From the NCBI GenBank assembly GCA_963757185.1, contig CAVWQI010000006.1:1-64000 (forward strand): a stretch of 64,000 nt of DNA. Reading direction: 5' to 3'. A model generated the notes under the pieces. It was not told the origin of the DNA. It did no database searches and worked only from the letters and a program-made list of their open reading frames with translations. Source of the DNA: JAQBQB01 sp963757185. Its GTDB lineage: Bacteria > Gemmatimonadota > Gemmatimonadetes > Gemmatimonadales > Gemmatimonadaceae. Both the position numbers and the translations under genes were made by a program. Below are positions 29,048 to 36,460 of this stretch, one piece after another. Each line of letters starts with the position of its first letter. Within the stretch, counting starts at the first letter, position 1.

Positions 29048-29283
29048 AGGTCTCAGTACTGAGATCTGAGCCACGAGATTCGCTCGGGTCTCACTCCGCT
29101 AGAACGAACATCTCGGATCGGCAGACGAGCCCTGCCTCGAGCAGGAGCATGAGCAGGAGCTCTGAGCAACCGCCGCAGTTCTCGGCTCAAGGCTCAAGCT
29201 CCGGCTCACGCTCGAAGCAGGGCTCGATCCCGCATCCGAGATGCCCGCACATCCGCGCAGCCCCCAAACGTCACCTGAGACCT
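29048..29283. repeat. Large imperfect palindrome between convergent genes
   Basis: Outer arms AGGTCTCAG (29048-29056) and CTGAGACCT (29275-29283) enclose inner arms of about 55-60 bp. CATCTCGGAT...GAGCCCTGCcTCGAGC (from 29109) is matched in reverse complement by GCTCGaAGCAGGGCTCG...ATCCGAGATG (to 29243). Most of the 289-bp gap between the aspartic-protease gene and the efflux outer-membrane gene is this structure. The inner arms carry repeated GAGC/GCTC-type short units. No coding potential is seen. Confidence 0.75.
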
Positions 29284-29310
29284 GAGACAGGAGACCGGAA
29301 ACCGGAAACC

Positions 29311-30792
29311 CTATCTGCCCTTCCATGTCCCGCCCAGCGCTTTGTACAGCTGCACTGCCGCCGTCAGCTCTCCGAGCTGCGCCTGACTCAGCGCCAGCTC
29401 CGCGCTGAACAAGCTTCGCTGCGCGTCGAGCAGATCGAGGTACGACGACAGCCCCGCGTCGTAACGCGACTCGGCGAGAGCGAGCGCCTGCCGCAGTGCG
29501 CGCGCCTGCGCGGACTGCGCGGCGACCTCGTCGCGCGCGGCGTGTACGCCGGCGAGTGCGTCGTTCGCTTCGCGGATCGCGTTCAGCGCCGTCGACTCGT
29601 ACGATGCCTTCGCCTGGTCCGCGCGAGCGCGCGCCGCGGCGGACTGGTTCGACAGCCGCCCATTGTCGAACACGGGAAATGAAATCCCGGCGAACAGCTG
29701 ATACACGTGCGTGTTGTCCGCGAACACGTTGTTCGGCAAACCGGCTTGCGATCCGAGCGACCCGATGATGCTGACCGTCGGCAGGCGCGCCGCGTCGGCG
29801 ACGCCGATCCGCGCGTGCGCCGCGGCGAAGTTGCGTTCCGCCTGTTGCACATCGGGTCGTCTCGCGAGCAGGCCCGCGGGAATCGAATCCGGAATCGCGA
29901 GCGCCTCCACGGCCGCGGTGAGCGACCCTCGCCGCGGGATGGCCGTCGGACCTTCGCCGAGCAGGACGTTCAGGTTGTGCTCCGTGACAGCTGTCGCGCG
30001 CTCGCTCTGGGCGAGCGTCACCGCGGGAGCCGCCACCTGCGCCTCGAACTGCCGCACGTCGAGCTCCGAGGTGAGTCCCTCGGAGTATCGGGCACGCGCC
30101 ACGTCGAGCGTGGCCTGCCGCGAGCTGAGCGTGCGCTCGGCGATGAGTCGCTCCTGATCCAGCTCGAGGAGCTGGAGGTAGCTCGACGCGACGTCACTCA
30201 CCAGCGAGAGTACGGCGGCTCGCTCGGTGGCTTCCTGCGCGCCGAGATCGGCCGATGCCGCCTGAACCCCGCGGCGAAGCCGGCCCCAGAAGTCGAGCTC
30301 CCACGTGAGATCGGCGGTGAAACGCGCCGCGCGATACGCACTGGGCGGGAACGAACCGAGGACGACCTGATTCGAGCTCTCCGAACCGTTGAGCGCGAGC
30401 GACGGAACCAGCGGCGCTCTCGCCACACCGACCGCCGCGCGAAACTCGCGAATTCGCGCTTCGGCGACTCGGAGATCGCGATTCTGCTCGAGCGCGACGT
30501 TAACGAGACGGACGAGCGTCGTGTCGCGCAGCAGATCCAGCCACGCGAAGGACGTGAGCGAGTCGACCGCCGCCAGGCGCCGCGCGGCGGGTACCGCCGC
30601 GATGCGCGCGGTGTCGGCGCGGCGCGCCACGGCGAGCGAATCGAAGAACGCCCGCGACGAATCGCTCGTGCGTGGAACGCCGATCCGCTCCTGCGAGCTG
30701 GCCACGGTCTCGGGCACATAGCGCGGCCCGGCGAGACACGCCGAGGCGAGAACGGAAGCCGCCGCGAGAGCCAATGCGCGAGGACGCGTCAT
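29311..30792 (-). CDS. RND efflux outer-membrane factor lipoprotein (NodT/OprM-like, TolC superfamily)
   Basis: 493 residues. The signal peptide ends in lipobox ASAC (ALAAASVLASAC), as in OprM/CusC. Two OEP repeats are visible: the first with 'LVRLVNVALEQNRDLRVAEARIREFRAAVGVARAPLVPSLALNG', 'LTWELDFWGRLRRGVQAASAD' and 'YLQLLELDQERLIAERTLSSRQATLDVARARYSEGLTSELDVRQFEAQVA'; the second with 'RPDVQQAERNFAAAHARIGVADAARLPTVSI' and 'LALAESRYDAGLSSYLDLLDAQRSLFSAELALSQAQLGELTAAVQLYKALGGTW', the typical C-terminus. It forms the trimeric exit duct of the efflux complex. Its ATG overlaps the stop of the pump gene by four bases (ATGA), so it is translationally coupled. Confidence 0.95.
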   Translation of the reverse strand: MTRPRALALAAASVLASACLAGPRYVPETVASSQERIGVPRTSDSSRAFFDSLAVARRADTARIAAVPAARRLAAVDSLTSFAWLDLLRDTTLVRLVNVALEQNRDLRVAEARIREFRAAVGVARAPLVPSLALNGSESSNQVVLGSFPPSAYRAARFTADLTWELDFWGRLRRGVQAASADLGAQEATERAAVLSLVSDVASSYLQLLELDQERLIAERTLSSRQATLDVARARYSEGLTSELDVRQFEAQVAAPAVTLAQSERATAVTEHNLNVLLGEGPTAIPRRGSLTAAVEALAIPDSIPAGLLARRPDVQQAERNFAAAHARIGVADAARLPTVSIIGSLGSQAGLPNNVFADNTHVYQLFAGISFPVFDNGRLSNQSAAARARADQAKASYESTALNAIREANDALAGVHAARDEVAAQSAQARALRQALALAESRYDAGLSSYLDLLDAQRSLFSAELALSQAQLGELTAAVQLYKALGGTWKGR

Positions 30793-33700
30793 GCGTGCTC
30801 CGTGGTCGCTGAGACCCCTGCTTCCGGTTCCGCCGCCGAGGCGCGACTTCGACCCTCGGCCAGACCGCGTATGATGCGGAAGAAGAGCGGAATGAAGAAG
30901 ATGCCGACAGTCGTCGCGAACAACATTCCGGCGAACACGCCGGTGCCGATCGAGTGGCGGCTCACCGCGCCCGCGCCGCTCGCCAGCATCAGCGGCAGCA
31001 CGCCGAGGATGAACGCGAACGACGTCATGAGGATCGGCCGCAGTCGCTCGCGCGCCGCCTCGACAGCGGCTTGTCGAATCCCCATGCCGTGCGAGCGCAG
31101 CTCGTTGGCGAATTCGACGATCAGGATCGCGTTCTTCGCCGCCAGACCGACGACGGTAATTAGTCCGACTTGGAAGTAGATGTCGTTCGGCTGGTGCCGA
31201 ATCCAAATGCCGAGCAGCGCGCCGAGTACGCCGAACGGCACGCCGAACAGCACGGCGAACGGCACCGACCAACTCTCGTATTGCGCCGCGAGCACGAGGA
31301 AGACGAGAACGAGTCCCAGCGCGAATACGAGCGCCGCGTCGCCGCTCGACGCACGCTCCTGGAACGACTGGCCCGAGTAGGATACGCCCAGCCCGGCCGA
31401 CGCGAACTGCGTTGCGATGAGGTCGTCCACTTGGTGCAGCAGTTCACCGGTGCTGTGCCCCGCCTTCGGCGTTCCCGTGAACTGAGCCGAGGTGAACCCA
31501 TTGAACCGGGGCACCACCGTAGGCGCGCTGCGGAAGCTCACGGTCGTAACGGCGGACACGGGAACCATCGTGTTGTTCGCGCCGCGCACGTACAGTTTGC
31601 CGATGTCGGTCGGCGTCTGGCGGAATTGCGGCAGCGCGAGCGCCTGCACGCGATACGTCTTGCCCTGAAGGTTGAAGTCGTTGATGTAGAGCGACGACAA
31701 GTTCGCCTGAAGCGTGGCGAACAGATCAGTAAGGTTGATCCCGCGCGCCTTGGCCGCCGTGCGATCGACCGTGACGTAGACCTGCGGCACCGCGGCGCGG
31801 AACGTCGTGTTGAGCGCGCCCGCCGCCGGCAACTGGTTCACCGCCTGACGAAACTCGGCGACGTGCTGCGCGAAGCTGCGGATGTCCTGCCCGTTCCGGT
31901 TCTGCAGATTGATTTCCACACCGGCCGTGATGCCGAGCCCCGGCACTTCGGGCAAGTTGAAGCCGAACGCGTTGGCGTCGGGGAGTCCGAACAGCTTGCG
32001 GTTGATGCGGCCGGCGAGCGAATCGAGCGCGTCGTGGGGCGAGCGTTCGTCCCACGGCTTCACGTTGAGGAAGACCGTGGCGCCGTTCGTGGCGTTCGAC
32101 TGCGTGAGAAGATCGAGTCCGACGAGCGCGACGATGTTCTTCACCGCCGGCTCCGCGCGCAGGATCTTTTCGATCGACGCGACGGTGGCTTCGGTACGCT
32201 GGAGCGACGCCGCGTCGGGCAGCTGCACCGAGAGCGCCATGTAGCCCTTGTCCTCCGTCGGAATGAACGCCGTTGGAATTCGGCGCCAGAAGACGCCCGC
32301 CAGCCCGACGATGATGAGAAACACAGCGACCCAGATCGGCGGGCGACGAATCACGGAATCCACCGCGCCGACGTAGCCGTTCGTCGCGCGCGTGAACAGA
32401 CGGTTGAACCAGCCGAAGAAGCCGGTCGTGTGCGTCACCTCCGACTCCGTGAGCAGCAGCGCGCAGAGCGCGGGCGTCAACGTGAGCGCGACGACGCCCG
32501 ACAGCACGACGGCGATCACGATCGTCATCGCGAACTGCTTGAACAGCTCGCCCGTCACGCCGCCGATGAATGCCACCGGCACGAACACGGAGCACAACAC
32601 GAGCACGATCGCGACGAGCGCGCTTCCCACTTGGCGAATCGCCTTGTCGGCGGCGAGGCGCGGCTCGAGTCCCTCGCTCGCCATGATTCGCTCGACGTTC
32701 TCGATCACGACGATCGCGTCATCGACGACGATGCCGATGGCCAGCACGAGCCCGAACAGCGTCAGCACGTTGATCGACATCCCGAAAGCGAGCAGACCGA
32801 GGAACGTGCCGATGACGCTCACCGGCACGGCGAGCATCGGGATCAACGTGGCGCGCCAGCTCTGCAAGAACAAAAACACGACCAGCGTCACGAGGATCAT
32901 CGCCTCGACAAGCGTGATCGTGACTTCGTGGATCGACGCGCTGACGAACGGCGTCGTGTCGAACGGCAGCGCCCAGTGCACGCCCTTGGGAAATCCGGTC
33001 TGCATCTCGTTCAACCGGTCGACGACGGCCTCCTTCACCGCGAGCGCGTTGGCGCCGGGTCGCATGTACAGCAGCACGAACGCCGTCGGCACGCCGTTGA
33101 GGCGCCCCTCGAGGTCGTAGCTGCGCGCGCCGAGTGTGGCACGCCCGATGTCCCGTAACCGTATCACTGAACCGTCGGCGCGCGCGCGGATCACGATGTC
33201 GTTGAACTCGTCCGGCGTCTGCAACCGGCCGATCGTCGTGATCGGCAGCGTGAGCTGCGTTCCCGGCGGCGACGGCTCCGCGCCGAGCCGCCCTGCGGGA
33301 TTCGTGGCGTTCTGCTCGCGCACCGCGGCGGCGATGTCGCTCACCGTGAGGCCTAACTGCGCCATCTTGTCGGGATCGAGCTGGAGGAGCATCGAGAAAT
33401 CGCGCGCCGGGAAAGGCGTCGCGTCGCCCACGCCCGTCACCCGCTTCAGCTCATCCACGACATTGACCTTCATGTAGTTCGCGAGATACGTCGCGTCATA
33501 ACGCGGATCGTCCGACTGCAGGGCGACTACGGCGAGGATGTCCGTGTTCGCCTTGAGGATCGTGATGCCGTTCGTGCGCACCGCGTCCGGCAACTGCGGC
33601 TCGGCCAGCTTCTCGGCGTTTTGCACGTCGACCGCGGCCAGATCCTGGTTGCGCGCGACGTCGAACGTCACGTTGATCGTCGTCGACCCGTCGCTCGAGT

Positions 33701-33953
33701 TCGACGACCCGTAGTAGATCATCCCCTGCAGCCCGGCGAGTTGCTCCTCGATCGGCGCGGCGACGGCTTGCGCGGCATCCTCCGACGACGCGCCGGGATA
33801 GTTCGTCTGAATGCGCACCGCCGGCGGCGTGATCTGCGGATATCGCGTCACCGGCAGCAGGTGAATCGCGAACAGACCGAGCAGCGTGATGACGATCGAG
33901 ATCACGGCGCCGAAGATCGGACGCCGGATGAAGAAGTAGCGCGGCTCGCTCAT
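30789..33953 (-). CDS. RND multidrug efflux pump, inner-membrane permease (HAE1/AcrB family)
   Basis: 1,054 residues from MSEPRYFFIRRPIFGAVISI, which matches the canonical AcrB-type N-terminus with its first transmembrane helix; the much longer open frame upstream is antisense noise. Twelve transmembrane segments can be placed. The proton-relay aspartate pair is in TM4 (GIVVDDAIVVIENVER) and the partner Lys in TM10 (GLAAKNAILIVEFANELR). Two porter/docking loops are present ('FPARDFSMLLQLDPDKMAQLGLTVSDI', 'FRAAVPQVYVTVDRTAAKARGINLTDLFATLQ'). Length is normal for the family (1,030-1,060). The central gene of an adaptor-pump-outer membrane factor operon; stop and start codons overlap as ATGA on both sides. 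Substrates cannot be read from sequence. Confidence 0.97.
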   Translation of the reverse strand: MSEPRYFFIRRPIFGAVISIVITLLGLFAIHLLPVTRYPQITPPAVRIQTNYPGASSEDAAQAVAAPIEEQLAGLQGMIYYGSSNSSDGSTTINVTFDVARNQDLAAVDVQNAEKLAEPQLPDAVRTNGITILKANTDILAVVALQSDDPRYDATYLANYMKVNVVDELKRVTGVGDATPFPARDFSMLLQLDPDKMAQLGLTVSDIAAAVREQNATNPAGRLGAEPSPPGTQLTLPITTIGRLQTPDEFNDIVIRARADGSVIRLRDIGRATLGARSYDLEGRLNGVPTAFVLLYMRPGANALAVKEAVVDRLNEMQTGFPKGVHWALPFDTTPFVSASIHEVTITLVEAMILVTLVVFLFLQSWRATLIPMLAVPVSVIGTFLGLLAFGMSINVLTLFGLVLAIGIVVDDAIVVIENVERIMASEGLEPRLAADKAIRQVGSALVAIVLVLCSVFVPVAFIGGVTGELFKQFAMTIVIAVVLSGVVALTLTPALCALLLTESEVTHTTGFFGWFNRLFTRATNGYVGAVDSVIRRPPIWVAVFLIIVGLAGVFWRRIPTAFIPTEDKGYMALSVQLPDAASLQRTEATVASIEKILRAEPAVKNIVALVGLDLLTQSNATNGATVFLNVKPWDERSPHDALDSLAGRINRKLFGLPDANAFGFNLPEVPGLGITAGVEINLQNRNGQDIRSFAQHVAEFRQAVNQLPAAGALNTTFRAAVPQVYVTVDRTAAKARGINLTDLFATLQANLSSLYINDFNLQGKTYRVQALALPQFRQTPTDIGKLYVRGANNTMVPVSAVTTVSFRSAPTVVPRFNGFTSAQFTGTPKAGHSTGELLHQVDDLIATQFASAGLGVSYSGQSFQERASSGDAALVFALGLVLVFLVLAAQYESWSVPFAVLFGVPFGVLGALLGIWIRHQPNDIYFQVGLITVVGLAAKNAILIVEFANELRSHGMGIRQAAVEAARERLRPILMTSFAFILGVLPLMLASGAGAVSRHSIGTGVFAGMLFATTVGIFFIPLFFRIIRGLAEGRSRASAAEPEAGVSATTEHA

Positions 33954-35095
33954 CGGGAGGTCGCGCCGACGGCTGATTTCGTGCTGTCCGAGACGGGCAC
34001 GGGCTTCACCACGCGACCCGGCGCCACCTTCTGCGTCCCCTCGACGACGACGCGGTCCCCGGCCGACAGCCCCGAGTCGATGATCCAGAGCGACCCGGTC
34101 CACGGCCCGGTCTGCACGTCGCGCGCGACGACGGTATCGCCCGCGCCGACGACGTACACGAATTGCCGTCCGAGTCCCTGCATTATCGCGCGCTGCGGAA
34201 CGGCCAGCGCTTGGGCGCGCATGAAGCCTTCGAGGCGCACGCGCACAAACTGCCCCGGAAGCAGTCGACGGTCGGAGTTCGCGAACTTCGCGCGGAACTC
34301 CTCCGTGCCGCTCGCCGAGTCCAGCGACGGCGCGACGAAGTCGAGTCGACCAACGCGCGGCAACAGCGAGCTGTCGGGAAGCACCACCCGCACCGCGAGG
34401 CTGCTGCCGGGGCGAATCAGCGCGCCGGCGCGCGGATCGCGTTCCCACGTTGCCAACTGCTGCGACGACGGATGGAACGTCACGTACACGGGATCGAGCT
34501 CGTCGATCGTCGTGAGCAGGTCGCCCGGCCCGCTCACACGCGCGCCGAGCTCCAGCCGCGCGCGACCGACCTGCCCGTTGATCTCGGCCCGAATCACGCA
34601 ATCGTCGAGATCCTTCTTCGCCGCGTCGGCCGCGGCTTGCGACGACTCGACCTCCGACCGCGCGTTGTCGACGTCCTGCTGGGCGACGGCGTGTTTCGGA
34701 ATGAGCGGCTCGAGCCGCGCGATCGTGCGCTTCGCGTTGTCGAGGCGCGCGGCCGCGCTTCGGTACGCCGCGTCGTATCTGGTCGGGTCGAGCTTGTAGA
34801 GGATCTGCCCTTTAGAGACGACCGCACCTTCGGTGAACGGCCGTTCGACGATGATCCCCTCGACGCGCGCTCGCACCTCGACGCGACGGTACGGCTGCAC
34901 CTGCGCGCCGAGCTCGTAGGGCTCGGCGATCGTCGCTGGGGAGACGGTGACAATGCCGACCTGCGCGGGCGGCGGCCCGGCTTGCCCTTGCTGTTGGACG
35001 CCGGTTCCGGAGGCCTTGCTGCAACCGCTTACGGCGAGGAGACCGACAAACGTCGTGGCGAGCGTGCGCGCTCGCCGGGGATGCACATTGATCAC
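33950..35095 (-). CDS. RND efflux periplasmic adaptor lipoprotein (MFP/HlyD family)
   Basis: 381 residues. The signal peptide has a strong lipobox VSGC (TTFVGLLAVSGC). The adaptor architecture is complete: an N-terminal barrel/lipoyl half ('VQPYRRVEVRARVEGIIVERPFTEGAVVSKGQILYKLDPTRYDAAYRSA'), an alpha-helical hairpin ('RLDNAKRTIARLEPLIPKHAVAQQDVDNARSEVESSQAAADAAKKDL'), the lipoyl return ('VIRAEINGQVGRARLELGARVSGPGDLLTTIDELDPVYVTFHPSSQQL'), and a beta-barrel plus membrane-proximal domain ('LLPGQFVRVRLEGFM', 'VPQRAIMQGLGRQFVYVVGAGDTV', 'DRVVVEGTQKVAPGRVVKPV'). First gene of the operon; a 13-bp inverted repeat lies just upstream. Confidence 0.95.
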   Translation of the reverse strand: MINVHPRRARTLATTFVGLLAVSGCSKASGTGVQQQGQAGPPPAQVGIVTVSPATIAEPYELGAQVQPYRRVEVRARVEGIIVERPFTEGAVVSKGQILYKLDPTRYDAAYRSAAARLDNAKRTIARLEPLIPKHAVAQQDVDNARSEVESSQAAADAAKKDLDDCVIRAEINGQVGRARLELGARVSGPGDLLTTIDELDPVYVTFHPSSQQLATWERDPRAGALIRPGSSLAVRVVLPDSSLLPRVGRLDFVAPSLDSASGTEEFRAKFANSDRRLLPGQFVRVRLEGFMRAQALAVPQRAIMQGLGRQFVYVVGAGDTVVARDVQTGPWTGSLWIIDSGLSAGDRVVVEGTQKVAPGRVVKPVPVSDSTKSAVGATSR

Positions 35096-35103
35096 TGCAC
35101 GTG

Positions 35104-35162
35104 GGGCTGGCGTCGGAGAACTACAGGAGAGGTCCTTGTAAGATGAACCCCGACGCCAGCCC
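35104..35162. promoter_or_regulatory. 13-bp perfect inverted repeat in the efflux operon leader
   Basis: GGGCTGGCGTCGG (35104-35116) and CCGACGCCAGCCC (35150-35162) are perfect complements, separated by 33 bases. It ends 8 bases from the adaptor start codon. In RNA it would form a strong stem over the leader, with the purine-rich and pyrimidine-rich parts of the loop region exposed. It could be a repressor site or an attenuator; no regulator gene is adjacent. Confidence 0.55.
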
Positions 35163-35326
35163 GAGGGAGCTTCCGGGGGCGAAACGTGACGCGCCTTACA
35201 AAATCCTCGCGGCCGAGGTGTCCGGCCGCATCGCGGCTGGCGAAGTTGCGCCGCTAGTGTAGCGTTCGCTCCATGCGCAGGGGCTTCACTGTCGGAGACA
35301 TCCGTGAGTCAGCAAGGAGCGCCGCG

Positions 35327-36415
35327 ATGAAGACATGCTCTGTACTAATCTCCGGTCTTCTCATCACGTCAACGACCGCCGGCGGCCAGACGGCATGGGA
35401 CGCCCGCGCCGCCGCGACGTACCTCGACGCCAGACAAACATGGTGGTCGGGTTGGCAGACCGCGGCGCGCGACCATCAGACCGCGTGCGTCTCGTGTCAC
35501 ACCGCGCTTCCGTTTGCCCTCGCGCGGCCCGCGCTCCGTGGAGCGCTTCACGAAAACGAGCCGTCGAGCGCCGAGCGGAGGATGCTCGACGACGTGATCA
35601 AGCGCGTGAGCCTCTGGAGAGAAGTCGAGCCGTTCTATCCCGACCAGACGCGCGGACTCCCGAAGACGAGCGAATCCCGTGGTACCGAGTCGGTCCTGAA
35701 CGCGCTCGTACTCGCGACGCGCGACGCCCACGTCGGCCAACCGAGCGACGAGGCGCACGCGGCGTTCGAGAACATGTGGGCGCTCCAATTCCGCAGCGGC
35801 GATTTGAGCGGCGGCTGGGCGTGGCTCAACTTCCACAACGAGCCGTGGGAGGCGAACGACAGCCCCTACCTCGGCGCGGCGCTGGCGGCAATCGCCGTCG
35901 GCCGGGAGCCCGGCGGGTACGTGTCGACTGCCGAAAACCAGGAGCGGCTCAAACGTCTGCGCGACTATCTGCGAAAAGGAATGGCGACGCAGCCGCTGTT
36001 GAACCGCGCGATGCTGTTGTGGGCGTCTGGCGGAATCGCGGATCTTCTCTCTCCCGAGGAGCGGCAGGCGGTCGTCGACACACTGTGCGCCCGGCAGCAC
36101 GCCGACGGCGGCTGGAGCGTCTCATCGCTCGGCCAGTACAAGCGCGGCGACAACACGCCGCTCGATTCGGTGAGCGACGGCTACGCGACGGGCCTCGTCG
36201 CCTACGCGCTGCAACGCGCGGGCGTCGCGGCAACGGACGCGCGTGTCTCGCGCGCGATCGGCTGGCTCGTCGAGCACCAGGACCGCGCGACTGGGATGTG
36301 GACGGCGTCGTCGCTCAACAAACAGCGAGATCCCAAGACCGACATCGGCAAGTTCATGAGCGACGCCGCGACGGCGTACGCGGTCCTCGCCCTAACGAGC
36401 GCGGGGAAGCGCTGA
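35327..36415 (+). CDS. Secreted CxxCH protein with terpene-cyclase-like (alpha/alpha toroid) repeats
   Basis: 362 residues from ATG 35327, preceded by AAGGAGC at a good distance; an upstream in-frame ATG lacks this. The signal peptide is MKTCSVLISGLLITSTTAGGQ. A single heme-c-type motif C54-V-S-C57-H58 follows ('DHQTACVSCHTALPFALARPALRG'). The rest consists of helical repeats with squalene-cyclase/prenyltransferase QW-like motifs ('GDLSGGWAWLNFHNEPWEANDSPYLGAALAAIAVG', 'QHADGGWSVSSLGQY', 'DGYATGLVAYALQRAGV', 'SRAIGWLVEHQDRATGMWTASSLN'). The catalytic DxDD of squalene cyclases is not visible. Possibly a periplasmic monoheme protein on a toroid scaffold; enzymatic activity is uncertain. Confidence 0.8.
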   Translation: MKTCSVLISGLLITSTTAGGQTAWDARAAATYLDARQTWWSGWQTAARDHQTACVSCHTALPFALARPALRGALHENEPSSAERRMLDDVIKRVSLWREVEPFYPDQTRGLPKTSESRGTESVLNALVLATRDAHVGQPSDEAHAAFENMWALQFRSGDLSGGWAWLNFHNEPWEANDSPYLGAALAAIAVGREPGGYVSTAENQERLKRLRDYLRKGMATQPLLNRAMLLWASGGIADLLSPEERQAVVDTLCARQHADGGWSVSSLGQYKRGDNTPLDSVSDGYATGLVAYALQRAGVAATDARVSRAIGWLVEHQDRATGMWTASSLNKQRDPKTDIGKFMSDAATAYAVLALTSAGKR

Positions 36416-36426
36416 GCGCTTCCCCG
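36402..36426. terminator. Perfect hairpin over the stop codon, between convergent genes
   Basis: CGGGGAAGCGCT, one G, AGCGCTTCCCCG: a 12-bp perfect dyad whose centre is the TGA of the upstream gene (36413-36415). The innermost pairs must open to make a loop. The convergent M13 peptidase gene ends at 36461. Confidence 0.65.
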
Positions 36427-36460
36427 CGACGACTTTAGTACACGCGCTTGCGTCGGGCCT

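Noticed and set aside
31170..33158. Plus-strand 662-codon frame over the RND pump gene.
   Set aside because: Shadow frame dominated by Arg/Asp/His; the opposite strand encodes a full RND pump with all key residues.
33954..34601. N-terminal extension of the RND pump frame.
   Set aside because: The pump starts at the canonical MSEPRYFFIRRPIF with an ATGA overlap; upstream is antisense to the adaptor coding frame.
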